Below, in pieces: positions 35,401 through 46,491 of a DNA stretch of 64,000 nucleotides. This stretch comes from Pleurostoma richardsiae (taxonomy: Eukaryota > Ascomycota > Sordariomycetes > Calosphaeriales > Pleurostomataceae). Position 1 is the stretch's first letter; each line of letters starts with the position of its first letter. Under the pieces are notes generated by a model. That model was not told the DNA's origin, made no database searches, and worked only from the letters and a program-made list of their open reading frames with translations. The position numbers and the translations under genes were made by a program. The stretch is from the NCBI GenBank assembly GCA_030052745.1, contig JANBVO010000007.1, positions 62,001 to 126,000 of the forward strand, read 5' to 3'.

Positions 35401-35621
35401 GCTGCAGATTCGCCTGGGGGAGATCAACATTAGCCACCAGAGCTCATGTTTTGGCGATGAGGACAACAAGAGCGCATGTCGCTGGCGCGCAGAGCGATGC
35501 AGCTCCTTGGAGCAACAAGATATGGCGTAGCGCACAATAGAGGCGCAATGACAGACAGAAAATCGGAAGAGACACAGCTTACCAGCATAGCTGGGTACTC
35601 GGCCCGCGAGAGGTCATCCAT
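32439..35621 (-). CDS. SYP1: Syp1/FCHO-type endocytic muniscin (F-BAR + mu-homology domain)
   Basis: Six exons: 35621-35583, 35413-35321, 35243-35158, 35059-34380, 34319-33246 and 33184-32439, 905 aa. Splicing gives the F-BAR start MDDLSRAEYPAML + ANLQPTQAVQALNDRVKRI, then EIADWLQ + ERRKVEEQYVAALRKLL, then SASELG + VFQPSWDKILHSTDSIA and a helical region to about residue 270. A long Ser/Pro-rich linker (about 300-600, with SKLRSRIGTMLGRRRQS) follows. The C-terminal muniscin homology domain holds YETIRINNFPALEVIGPNRI, PLVIKTAWKPLGDKLGLLLQ, DKHIVFWKLGDV and EARWEYTHGTDAGG. It acts at the plasma membrane in early clathrin-mediated endocytosis and septin organisation. Every intron has a clear GT..AG pair and branch site. 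Confidence 0.95.
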
Positions 35622-36542
35622 TGTGGCGGAAGTGTCGGCGCAGGTGAGAAGAGGTGCGCTCGATTGAGTCAACACATATCAGGGCAATCAGGGATCAAAG
35701 GCAAGAGAAGACGACGAGGTCCGCGCGGAGAAGCGGTATATACTCTAGAATACAGGTGAAGATGACGATGCTGGATGGGGCCTCGAGAGGAGAAGCAGTG
35801 AAAGAAGGGGATTTGACAAGTGCCGGGCTGCCGTGGTGGGCCCGACGGTGCAGAGTGATGCGCTTGGGCGGGATATGCAGCAACCGAGACTCGTGATCAC
35901 GTCACTGTCAACATCAGCACCACGTCAAAGTGAAGTTCGCCTACGCCTCCCTTTCCTCTTCAGTTAGGCAAAGCGCACATGCACATGTCATCTATTACCA
36001 TGTCTGTTTCGGTGGCTGCACTCTTTCTCTCTTCGTTCCAGGTTAGGTTTCGTATCCGATGGAACATCGTATTTCCGTCAAGAACGCTGTTCTGGGCGTC
36101 TCTCCGGGTACCACAGCCACCCCGCTCCGGGGCAACCGTCTGTGGCCCGGCCGGTCCGGAGATGGCAAAATCGACCTGTTGCTTACTACGGGACAGAAAC
36201 AAGCTGCCAAGCCATCGGGACCCTAGCGCTTGAGAGCCGTGGATAGTCATTACTGTGTGCACCTACTCCGTACATGCATGATACTTTCCATGCGGCTCAG
36301 GGTGGAGCGCAAGCATTTGCTGATCCGGAGGAATCCCCGATCGCTACGTACCTATTCTTATACCCATCTCCTCACTCATAAACATTCGAATTTATGTGAT
36401 TAAAGGAGTAGTTGCCGATGAATCGCAAAGGTCCAGGGATCTATCTAATCACTGCTTGCTGCGTAGAATATTGTCTTTTTGCACTCCTCCTGGGAACGTC
36501 AGCATTACCACTGAACGTAATCGCCTTCATCATGAGTACTGG
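35622..36542. promoter_or_regulatory. Divergent promoter region of SYP1 and the CAK-like kinase
   Basis: This 0.9-kb spacer lies between two divergent genes. Small open frames exist on both strands without recognisable content. No motif can be assigned. Confidence 0.45.
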
Positions 36543-36554
36543 ATGAAAGCGAAG

Positions 36555-37960
36555 ATGACCGAGAACCAAGACTGGAGGGCATCGCTGACAGCGTCGGAGA
36601 GATACGACAATGTAGAGAAAATGTACCGTACGCCTGTCTTCGCATCACAACTTCATCATCGGACCGCAACTCGTCGCTGACCTGACTGCTCTTGTCTTCA
36701 GTCAGAAGGCCATCGCCGGACTAGGTCCAAGTGGCCTTCTCTCGCCTACGCCTAAAGATGCGTTCACGGTAGAAAACGAGGCATATAAGAACGCGGCTTC
36801 AAGGGTAGGCAGCTTCAACAAGCGGCTGGAATGCCAGAGCTATCGGCTGATCACTCATCTGCAGCGAGAATATGAGGACGCTTGCACCCTGTCACCAGTA
36901 CTTGGGGCTCGACCGGATGCTCAGGAGGCTTCATCTCCACCGTTTGCTGCAACAGGCGTGCCCGACGTGGATGACGAGCCAGGTGTGAGGATAGGCCCTT
37001 ACGAGGACTGTCACTACGTCGCCAGCGGTGTAACCGCCGAAGTCTACAGATGCAAGCACCGGGCTCTCAAGGTCATCACTGAGTCGCGCGGCATCGAACC
37101 GCACAATCCCTTCCGTGAAGCCAAGATCCTTGCCGAGCTCAAGAAGCCGTGCATCCAGCTCCTTGAAACCTTCCGCGACCAGGAGCAGCGCTTCACCCTG
37201 GTGTTCCCTTACATGCCACTAACTCTCGCCGCCCTAGTAGACAAGGGCTCGTCGCTCACAGACGCGCAGCTCCGTACGATCTTCACCGACATGTTCGCCG
37301 CTCTGGCCCATATCCACGACAAGGGCATCATCCATCGCGACATCAAACCCTCCGCACTGCTGTTGGCCTCCACCTCAGGCCCGGCCTACCTCTCCGACTT
37401 CGGTATAGCCTGGCACCCGCGGCTTTCTGAATCCTCTGAGCCCGCCGCCGCGAAGATCCTCGACATCGGCACAGGGCCCTATCGCGCCCCCGAGGTCCTC
37501 TTCGGCGACCGCGCGTACGGTCCGGCCGTCGACATGTGGGGCGCTGGCACCACACTGGCTGAATGCGCGCGGCGGACCGGGGGACCCGCAAGGCCGCTCT
37601 TTGAGTCACGCGCGGCGCACGAGGACGGCAACCAGCTGGGACTAATTCTAAGCATCTTCAAGACGCTCGGCACCCCTACCCCTGGAACATGGCCGGAGGC
37701 GGCAGCTTTCCGCACACCGCCCTTTGAGATGTACGCTGTATTCGAGGGCCGGCCCTGGGAGGATGTTCTACCAGATGTGCAATCGGAATGGCGCGAACTT
37801 GTCGCCCGCCTGGTGAGATATGAGAGCGGAAGTAGGGCGACGGCTGAGCAGGTTAGCTATCCCTCAAAGTCTCACTTACCTTCTCAATGTGTTAGCGCGC
37901 TGACCAGATCCTATCTAGGCTCTGCAACACGGCTGCTTCAAGAACAGGCCATCAGGGTGA
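36555..37960 (+). CDS. Csk1/CAK-like protein kinase with a KIX-like N-terminal domain
   Basis: Proposed exons 36555-36622, 36702-37851 and 37919-37960, 419 aa. The kinase (about 120-410) has catalytic Lys146 (RALKVI), HRD at 234-236 (GIIHRDIKPSALLL), DFG at 255-257 and CDK-group features (TGPYRAPEVLFGD, VDMWGAGTTLAEC, SIFKTLGTPTPGTWPEAA). It fits fungal CDK-activating kinases of the Csk1 type. The last exon (ALQHGCFKNRPSG) follows an intron with branch GCTGAC. Exon 1 plus the start of exon 2 read DWRASLTASERYDNVEKI then ENEAYKNAASRVGSF, close to the KIX fold of Mediator Med15. The exon-1 donor (GTACCG at 36623) is forced by phase and weak, so the N terminus is less certain than the kinase. 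Confidence 0.8.
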
Positions 37961-38565
37961 AGCATGCAGAACGGTTCAGAGTCCATATCCGATAATGGTC
38001 TCGTATTCTCACAGCTGGTGGGTTCAAGGTGGTCAAAAGGTGGTCTACCAGTACCAATCTACAGCTCAATGCCTATGTCCCCAGTTGCTTCCCTCGTGTG
38101 GTATTCTCGCATCCGACTCGGCGTACCCTTCATTTTTCCAATAGATCGCCATGATGGCTCCTCTGTCGTTCTCACTTTCCTCTCCGAAATCGCCGCTAGG
38201 GACCGGTATCACGCATCCGCCCACCCGTCGTGCAGTAGCGCGACCTATTCAGGCAGTATCCCACGCAGCTGCACTGCGGGAGAACGCAGATGCCTCGGAG
38301 CTCCTGCCGTAACTGTAAGCCATTGGAAGGTGACGCATCTGATAATTGATGCAGCTTTGCATGTCATGCGACGCTGTTGGTTCTGCACGCTGGAGCCAAC
38401 GCGTCGCCCCATGACACGGTGCGAAACTGTTGGTCTGGCTACACTTCCCGCCCCCCATAGCCGAAGTCATATAGCACCCCAGATCTCCTCCTGGCATGCG
38501 CGTGTACACCCGGAGCTTCATCTTAGCATCCTGATGATTGAATTTCACAGAGAATACCAGACAAC
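37961..38565. other. Intergenic spacer
   Basis: This lies between the kinase and the LaeA-like gene, both on the plus strand. A long plus-strand open frame overlaps it (37964-38647) but has no protein-like features. The promoter of the downstream gene is presumably here. Confidence 0.45.
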
Positions 38566-40109
38566 ATGGCGGGCGAAACATCGGCAGCTCCTGTACAAGA
38601 AACAGCGAGCACTGGCATCCTTCCTGGCCAGCACTGGGAGCAAGTAGCACAGGTTAGATGACATGTCTCTCAAAACCAAGATTTCTCTTCTCACGCCTCG
38701 ACAGCAAGTTCTTCCGCCTGAGGATGGCAATCGTGATGCCGACTCGGCTCTTGGTGCCGATAATACGAGCTCGACAGCATCCATTAGTTCGTCCATTTAC
38801 CATTACAGATCTATCCTCGGGCGGACATACCACAGCGAGGTCGGCCGCACTCAGTACTGGTAGGGTTAAGTCGGAACTTTTGGAAGGGTGGACGTCTACT
38901 TACCGTGTTGCGAACAGGGGCGCAAACGACGATAGACAGAACGAAACATTAGATATCAAGTTAAGCCGCCCTGAAACCAACCAGCCAATGCATATGCATA
39001 TTCACTGAATCTGACGTTGGCAGCCACCACGTCATCAATCTCGTTCTGGAAGGGAAAGACTACCTGGCCCCCATTGGAGAGAATGTAGAGGTGTGATATA
39101 CCCAGATAGTATCCGCTCTCACACTTGGAGAGTGCAAGCACTTCCTTGGCTGACTTCTTCCAGAGAGTACTAGATGTCGGCACGGGAACAGGTAGGAACG
39201 ACGAAGAACTTTATGGCTCATTTCACTGGGCTTACGTGCATACTCTCACAGGGATCTGGGCGATGTACGACATTGGGAACCATACCTGGTCATACCCGGT
39301 GCTAACAAACTCATAGCGACTTTGGTGATCAGATGCCTGGTGCCCAGGTCATCGGCACAGATATATCACCCATCCAACCTTCCTGGGTACCTCCAAACGT
39401 CAAGTTGTGAGTATACCCTGTGGTTACGATTCTGAGTTGGGTAATCTGACATGGCGCTGCAAACAGTGAAGTTGAGGACTGTACCCAGGACTGGACCTTC
39501 GCATCCAACTCGTTCGACTACATCCATATCCGCTGGCTGGTTGGCAGCATCGTCGACTGGACTGCTCTGTTCAAAGAAGCGTACAGGTGCCTCAAGCCCG
39601 GGGGCTACCTCGAGAGCCACGATGCATCGTCCGTGATGGCTAGCGACGACGGTACAGTGGCAGAGGATAGCGCTATGGGCCAGTGGTCGAAGCTGTGGGT
39701 CGAAGCCGGCCGCAAGATGAGCCAGACGTTCCAGGTGGTGGAGCATGACATCCAGCGAAAGTCAATGGAGGCCGCCGGCTTCGTCGACATCCAGGAAAAA
39801 CTTTTCAAGGTGCGTTGCCTCAGCTGGCTATTTTACTCGATATCGTCTTGATCACTGACGTGCTCCCAGGTTCCCATCGGGAGCTGGCCCGCGGACCCTA
39901 AACAGAAGGAGATAGGGCAGTTCGTCCAGCTGTTCCTGGAGGAGGACCTCGAAGGCCATCTGACCTTCATAAGCAACGTGATTCTTGGATGGTCGGCACA
40001 GCAGATCTTAGTTTTTGCAGCACTTCTCCGGCGGGAGATGCGCTCGAATAAGTCGCATGCCTACTATCATCAGAAGGCCGTCTGGGGTAGAAAGCCGGCC
40101 TCCGCTTGA
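38566..40109 (+). CDS. LaeA-like SAM-dependent methyltransferase, nine exons
   Basis: Exons 38566-38652, 38705-38859, 38918-38959, 39024-39090, 39164-39191, 39252-39264, 39317-39406, 39467-39809 and 39870-40109, 354 aa. Every junction restores family sequence: [69 protein letters not shown] (motif I built from four exons), [36 protein letters not shown] and [15 protein letters not shown]. The C terminus ends [13 protein letters not shown]. Exon 6 is only 13 nt. The class contains the global secondary-metabolism regulator LaeA and many relatives without known substrate; this looks like one of the relatives. Confidence 0.93.
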
Positions 40110-40509
40110 GTCCTTCCCCCTCAGGAAAAGGACTTTTCCATGATGTTCCAGTTCAGTGAGACTACGCGGCGATAACCTCGAGTGGATTCTCTCAGTTCAA
40201 TTTAACTCCAAAACTTGAATATAATTCGAGTCCATCTTTCCCATCGAGAGCCTGTTAGTTCGCGTCGGAAACCCCGGGTTAGGAGGTGCTTGGGCCGAAG
40301 AGATAAGGCGATCGGCGGCAGTTGCCGAAAGGTCCTACTTCTCACCACATTGGACGCTCAACCCCAACCCCACCCAGATAGGTAATCTCAACGTTAAGCG
40401 GCGACTTCCGCGGCCGTGATAGGGGTGCAGCTTCGAGATTCTCATCCTCAGGTTAAGTGACACGTGCCGTAGAGCTTCCCGGAGTCGACTCCAAGTCAAG
40501 CAGCAGATC
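40110..40509. other. Intergenic spacer upstream of the desaturase-like gene
   Basis: No feature was recognised. It presumably holds the promoter of the gene starting at 40510. Confidence 0.4.
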
Positions 40510-41406
40510 ATGACGACGCTCACTGAAACAGTCGTCGACAGGACGGACGTCCCGTTTGTCAAGGCCAAGATAAACTACTACCAGGATCCTTCGGAGAATC
40601 CCGACCTAAACGGACTGTCGACCCACGAGATCCGCATTCAGCGCCGCAGAGAGGATGCCCCGGATGTCTGCCCGCTTGAAGTGGACATCAAGAACCTACG
40701 CGGGCACGAGGCCGACTTCACGCTTTCAGAGAATGGCTTTCAGGTGTGCTTACTTGACTCGGCACTGACGGTCTGGGACGACGAAGCGGCCCTGAAGCGG
40801 GTCTACTTCCCAGAGATCACCGAGCTGCTCAAGCGTACGCTCGGCGCGAAACACGTCATCCAGTATGAGCACCATGTCCGGCGCAAGACGCTGGCCGAGG
40901 CGCTGGCTCAGAACTCAAACGACGCCGTCGACATCAGCGGCCCGGTGCGCCGGCTGCATATCGACGAGACCCCGGTGTCGGCGCGCCGCGAGTTCGCCTA
41001 CTACGTCAAGGATCCAGAGCTCCGTTCGCGGCCTTTTGGCATCTACAATGTGTGGAAGCCGCTGAGGACGGTTCGCCGGGACCCACTGTGTCTAGTGGAC
41101 GCGCGGACGCTGGCGCCGGGGGACTTCCGGGTCGGCAGGGTCACAGTGCCGAACGTGGGCGAGATCGAGAACTACTCCATCCGAGCACCGGCGGAGAGTG
41201 ACAGGGACAGGCACCGGTTTTATTTTGTCGGTGGTCAGACCGAGAAGGAGGCATTGGTGTTCCGTATCTTTGACGAGCGGCACATGGCTGTCGAGGATAA
41301 GGCAACGAAGTTCGGGGTTGCCCACACGTCCTTCGAGGACCCGGCGACGATAGACTTGCCGGAGGCGAGGGAGAGCATTGAGGTCCGATCGTTCTGCATA
41401 TTCTAG
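40510..41406 (+). CDS. AsaB / GA4-desaturase-like oxygenase
   Basis: A single exon of 298 aa, ATG at 40510. It shows the fungal CmcJ/AsaB pattern: VDIKNLRGHEADFTLSENGF near residue 52-75, VYFPEITELLKRTLGAKHV, a YEHHVRRK segment, RRLHIDETPVSARREF, the IYNVWKPLRTVRRDPLCLVD core and a C-terminal RIFDER. In this family a histidine/aspartate set after the VWKP and D-x-R segments is thought to bind non-heme iron for 2-oxoglutarate-type hydroxylation or desaturation. Members occur in secondary-metabolite clusters (asaB, gibberellin GA4 desaturase), and this gene sits just after a LaeA-like methyltransferase. The substrate is unknown. Confidence 0.9.
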   Translation: MTTLTETVVDRTDVPFVKAKINYYQDPSENPDLNGLSTHEIRIQRRREDAPDVCPLEVDIKNLRGHEADFTLSENGFQVCLLDSALTVWDDEAALKRVYFPEITELLKRTLGAKHVIQYEHHVRRKTLAEALAQNSNDAVDISGPVRRLHIDETPVSARREFAYYVKDPELRSRPFGIYNVWKPLRTVRRDPLCLVDARTLAPGDFRVGRVTVPNVGEIENYSIRAPAESDRDRHRFYFVGGQTEKEALVFRIFDERHMAVEDKATKFGVAHTSFEDPATIDLPEARESIEVRSFCIF

Positions 41407-41803
41407 CTCCTGGAACTGGACTTCTCCTAGTCGAAGTAGCATAGCTAGGCAGTCAAGAAATCTGGCAAGACTTCGACACATGCAGACGCCAAGGGGCAAC
41501 TTGTTCCCTCGGCTCTAATACATTGGTGTAAATTGACAGCTTCATTACATGTGTAACAGCGTCTCCCATCTTCCACAACGGCTCGTCCAATCCATGCCAG
41601 CCTTCATAATGTCTGCTGTCCCACCGAGGGCCCAGCACCCGACCTCAACTAAAACCTAACGGGATGCCCACGTAGAAGCAATTTTATCTCGCCGGACAGC
41701 AGAAGTACTTCCCACTGCGGATAATCACCGCTGCAGAATCTTGCATGCGAAAAGAACATTCAGACAGCCCCAGATAGAGCCCAAGAGATCAAAAATGAAG
41801 TGG
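41407..41803. other. Spacer between the desaturase-like gene and tRNA-Leu copy B
   Basis: It contains the presumed 3' end of the upstream gene and, at 41791-41795, the run that serves the minus-strand tRNA as a T5 Pol III terminator. Nothing else was seen. Confidence 0.5.
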
Positions 41804-41958
41804 TGACAAGAGTGGGACTTGAACCCACGCGGATTTCTCCACTAGGAAACACTGTTAAGGATCCAGCCTTAACCTAGCGCTTTTAATTGTTAGTTTGATA
41901 GTATTGAGGACCCTTGACGAGTGTAAGGCTTACCCATAACCAACTCGGCCATCTTGCC
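41804..41958 (-). tRNA. tRNA-Leu(AAG), copy B, with two introns
   Basis: The mature sequence is identical to copy A at 17580. The D-stem insert is 41933-41880 (54 nt), starting GTAAGC, with AACTAAC at its branch position and ending AAAAG. It sits between nt 24 and 25. The post-37 intron is 41866-41848 (19 nt) and contains CCTTAA complementary to the anticodon loop. The anticodon AAG is at 41870-41868. A and B boxes are intact and a T5 terminator lies 8 nt beyond the 3' end. The three bases after the discriminator are CCA (41803-41801), unusual for a eukaryotic tRNA gene but possibly chance. Confidence 0.93.
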
Positions 41959-44318
41959 ATGCGTTGTGGGCGGCGGCGCAGTGTCAGGTGTTTTGTGGAA
42001 GCTAGCAATGAGCCGAACGGGGCGCCGGCGAGATATTATGTGGAATGCCTCGGTTGTGGCATACCAGGGTGGACCTGTTACGTACAAGGAGTGGTTCTCG
42101 GAATGTCCAGTGAAACAAGTAGGACTCGGTGACGTGCAGAATTAGACACGCTTCAACAGACATTATGAGCGACCATTATAGAGGTTCTTCTCTAGCAGTC
42201 ACAATTACTGTACATAGTACATCTGATTCAGGAAGAGGATACCTTCCCCGATGCAAAAGAGGGAAGGGGGGTGAAGCAAGATACGGCACAGCTAGCGATG
42301 AGTTGGGCCAGGACTGGATACCTGAGCAGCTATTATCATGACTTTTGATGACTGCTATAGCTACACTGATACTTATTTTGAGCACCAACATCCCTAAAGC
42401 CGGGGAGTTCCCAGACCAATAAAAGATGAAAATGCAGATTCGAGGAGTCTTCAAGGCATACTCCCTGTTTAATGCTGGCGGAAGGGGACTGGGACTGTCA
42501 GCGCCATCCATACGACGGGGCATGGCCGTATTGGCCGGTCAGAACCGGCAATGGAAGCTGGCGACGAAACATGGAGTCTGGAGGACTCTAAGGTCTTTGC
42601 CTGTCTCACACTGGAGCAGAACTCTCGCTTCAGCTGATTGGCGACACGTATTTGCTCGACGCGATGCACGGGGTTATTCGTAGAAGATCGCATGACGAGC
42701 GAGATTGTGGCCGTTGTCTTAGATCCCCGGTGGGCATAGCTGAAGTTGTCCTTCTGTGCTGTAATGGTTGATTGGGAACGACGTCGCCCAGCCTATTGAA
42801 AAGAGACTGACAACATTCGCCGATAGCCCAAGTCTTCGGTGAAACTCTCAATAAGTACTGTTCACTGTCTCTCACTTTTTGGAGTGATGGCTTGAGCGTC
42901 TCCGACAAGGTCTACATCAAGGTCCCAGTTGACATGATGACGGACGAGGAAATTTATGGAGTGTCGCTGATATATAACAGTATACGTAGATCTGAATAAC
43001 TTCCAGGAACAGGCTCGAGCATTAGAGTCGCTCGCTCGCTCCCTCTTCCTCCAACCGGGGCTACTACTTATGTCGGATAGCAAGTTGAAACTCTATGGCG
43101 GACGTGCAGTTGATGTATAGAAATCTCATCTTTGCCGGACATATCTGCCTCCGGAACGTTGACTCGCATTTTGAAAGGAACAGTGCCTTGAAAGTCCTCC
43201 TACCACAGCATGCAGCTCTTGAGGTCAGTCTTCACACTTGGTAAATTCCAACTAATAACCTAATTATTGCGATGGTCATTATGCCGCCATATTTAGATGA
43301 TTTCATTGCTATTCTACGGGTAGCTAAATTGATTGACCGGCTCTTTGATCTCTAATGCTATTCTCGATCCGTACTCTCTTTGCGGAGCTTCCGCTGCTGC
43401 TAATTGAAGTCACATCAATCATCTGACTCGGGCCACGTATCTTAAGGGCGCCTGGAGATTGAACATATAGCTGACAGGGTCGGCCACACGAGTGGGACAA
43501 CCGCAACACATCTCTAGTAGTTAAAGAGTTGCGGTATCCGCGTGGTATAGCCACCTTTAAGAGATAGAAAGCTGTTTTATGGAAGAGGAATGAGCGCGAA
43601 AGCCTGGCTCTACCGAGAATCCGCTTATATCGAAACAACCACTGAATATCGATCAATGACCCACACCACCTGAATGGCGCCGTATCCAGAGTACAGAGCT
43701 CTGGAGAGACTGAAGTAATACTCAATATTCCGCGAGATAGGAATCACGGAATAACTCGCCAATATCATTCCATTCCCTTTAGGCAGGGCTACTCACGCCT
43801 TAAGACGTGCCCTATGCTTGTCATTATCAGTGGCATATGCAGTACGAAAAGGGAATCCCTGCCTGCTCTAGAATGTAATGATAGTACCCTCACAAGAGAT
43901 AGAGTTCGGAGCTTTTTGAGAGGCCACCGCCCTTGTTGTCCTTTATTTTCGGCCCAGAGCCTCTCGACCGGAAATGTGACTGGCTTTACATTAACAGCCC
44001 TGGCGTCTAGGGTGACCTATTCAGACCTGCTTCCCGTATTCTTGTATAGATGCAAATCTATACAGGGCGTTTCATATGAGGGACTCGGATAGCTCCCGGT
44101 CGAATTTTGTCTTATCGACCAGAGCACACCGCCGTGAGTCCCACCACCGCAGAATACTCAAGGTTGGCACAAACAGAAAGATAAAATTCAAGCTAGAATA
44201 ACCATAGTCATTCTCTTTCCGAGAAAAAGAGAATTCTTCTGCTTCGGATACTACCCCCCAAGAGCTCAACGCCACTGCATGCTGATTGATGGGCAACCGA
44301 AATAGCAAAAAAAGATAA
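41959..44318. other. Gene-poor 2.4-kb stretch between two tRNA-Leu genes
   Basis: Open frames are short and without recognisable domains. The stretch is more AT-rich than the housekeeping part. No terminal repeats or transposase were recognised. Confidence 0.45.
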
Positions 44319-44472
44319 TGACAAGAGTGGGACTTGAACCCACGCGGATTGCTCCACCAGGAATCGGTGTTAAGGATGGACCTTAACCTGGCGCTTTTTT
44401 CTATTAGAATGGACGTATCTGACTAATAGGAGAGATTTCTAACTTACCCATAACCAACTCGGCCATCTTGCC
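44319..44472 (-). tRNA. tRNA-Leu(AAG), copy C, with two introns
   Basis: Same architecture as copies A and B, with compensatory changes: the anticodon stem is CCAGG/CCTGG instead of CTAGG/CCTAG, and one variable-loop base differs. The D-stem insert is 44447-44394 (54 nt), starting GTAAGT, with CTAAT at its positions 41-45 and ending AAAAAAG. The usual intron is 44380-44363 (18 nt) with CCTTAA. The anticodon AAG is at 44384-44382. A T7 run downstream (44313-44307) can terminate Pol III. The paired change in the anticodon stem shows this copy is under selection for a folded tRNA. Confidence 0.93.
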
Positions 44473-46491
44473 GTTGCTGTTGGCGGAATGTGAGTCAGTT
44501 CGTATATATGGGGCATCAGTAGCGTCCAGAGATCGGTGTGAAGCTAGGCACTAAGCTCTTCGCAGTGCTATCGAGCTCTATCTGAGCCTCCGCCTAAAAT
44601 GCCGTACTCTTTCAAACATAGTGCTTCCAGGTCGGGCAAGAGACATGGCCGAGCGTTCGGGAGAACTCAAGTAGGGACAAGCTTAACGATGAAGGATTAG
44701 AGTCAGGAACGCTCGGATACCACCAGTTGGGTCTTGAGCCCAATGCCACATCTTCACAGGCCAGCTGTGGATCTGCGTAAGCCAGAAATGGGAACTGGTA
44801 GCAGAGAAGCTACAGGACGTAGTTTAAAAGAGCTACAGGTGCTGTCCTTCCCAGCTTACCGAGTCACTCACATATCTTCGCGAGCGGAGAGCTGTAGCTG
44901 GCATGGCAGAAATTACTGTACGAGACATACATAGAACGAATTGGCTAGACATATGGAAGTAGAATTAGCGACAAGGGTAGGGAGCTGAGACCGCCTGTCG
45001 TGGCGTCGGCACCGTTGGTCAGACCGTGATGCGGCGATGCAGTCAGGCTTTGGACCAGCTCTGCGAAGTAATTGAACCGCTCACACTCCGAGTCTCCCAG
45101 TGAGCCTGCACCGATGGCATATCGCGGTCGGCAAAGTGGGCAATGAGAAGATGTACGATGCTCTTCCGTTCCGGGACAGAAACGGCAACAAAGGAGAGAT
45201 CGAAGCTGGAAACAATGGGCAGGAGCCCCTGAACCCCTTGAGGTTGACTGTTCGGCTTGTCTTTTGCGAGCGGCGCTTTCCCCAGATACCCCGCCAAGGA
45301 CGTGGAGTTTCGATAGTCGTACGATTCCAATTCGACGGGCTCCTAAACGGGACAGGTCCAGGCATCGCTGTCCCCTACACTAGTTTTACGTGACCGTCTG
45401 AATTATGCAGAGCTTGGACAGGGGCATCTTGGCAATCTGGGGGAGGGGAGCCGACCGAATTCGGGCCTAGAGCCTGCCAGCGTGGTAGCGACGTTTTACT
45501 TGGCGGCAAAGCTTGCTGAGCATGGGCTCTCTTCAGCGATCTTGGCGCTTATATGACGGTTCCCCTCCCCTTCAACGCCCGCTTCCATTGTTGACTCCCC
45601 CAATGTCGGCCCTGCGCCTGCGCCTGCTAACGTACTGCGGAATTCCCGTATTGACTTTGCTGTCCTTCCAGAGATGCCTCTCCCAAGTGGGATGCGTCAG
45701 CATCGGAATCACCGTCGGTCGCCGGTCCGTCATTTCCGCCGGACTGTTATGGTTGAGGACCCGACAGCGTCAGCTAGCTCTTCTCATTTCGGCCCCTGCG
45801 GACCAAGACATTAGGCCACATGGGGGATCACTGCCCAGTCAAGCAGCCAAGCTCACAAGACGTTTCCATATCCAGAGCGGCAGAGACCTTGGCAAGCATA
45901 GCCCGTCTCTTGCACTGCTCCCAGCCTAATCACCGCCGCTGCTAGTTTTGCTACGGCCCCTTTCTTGGCCCGCGCGAGATGGAGCAGGCCCAGAACGAGC
46001 TACAGGCCTGTTCCAATCGTCGGCCACGGCAGCAGCCTCCACGCAGCACTTGGCATGTCGGCATCTGACTGTCACTGCACAAGCGTCGGAGTGCATCGCG
46101 TTCCGGCCATCTTTCAAGACCAAAGGTTCCCTTCCATATGGGGGCGTCGACCCTGGAGTCTTGGTAGTGTCAGGGAGATAGCCCGCGCCGCTGATGTGAG
46201 GCATTCTTTGGCTGTGGAAGCAGGTAAGGACGCGTGTGCTTCGACTACTCAATGTCCCGGGGCTTGAGCCTTTCTATTGCGTGGGAAAGCTTGTCATTGC
46301 AACGATTTGCCTCCTGAGAAACAGCGGAGGCCAGAGTCTAAATCGGCGCCGACACATAAAACTCGAGTATGCCTTGACATCAACCCTCCACTGGCATCAT
46401 TTCGGCGTATTCGTTCGCTTCTCTCCGCTGTTTTCCTATATCTCGCTTTTTTCCTTCTTTTCTCCTTCCCTGTCCTTGTTGCTGGTCTGCA
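44473..46491. other. Gene-poor 2-kb stretch
   Basis: Several open frames (45100-45393, 45513-45929 plus; 45926-46252 minus) carry no recognisable domain. Near 44650-44760 two segments resemble tRNA A- and T-arm sequence but the acceptor stem does not pair. The last few hundred bases should contain the carbonic anhydrase promoter, with a CT-rich tract at 46410-46490. Confidence 0.45.

Noticed and set aside
44394-44447. The D-stem inserts as small mobile elements
   Set aside because: No target duplication or terminal repeat is seen, the position is identical in all three tRNAs, and copy B has an unrelated interior. An intron explains this better.
44640-44765. tRNA-like segments (GGCCGAGCGTTCGG, CTCAAG and a TTGGG-TCTTGAG-CCCAA hairpin)
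   Set aside because: The T-arm hairpin pairs, but 5' and 3' acceptor strands do not match and the T loop lacks TTC. Not a working tRNA; at most a decayed one.
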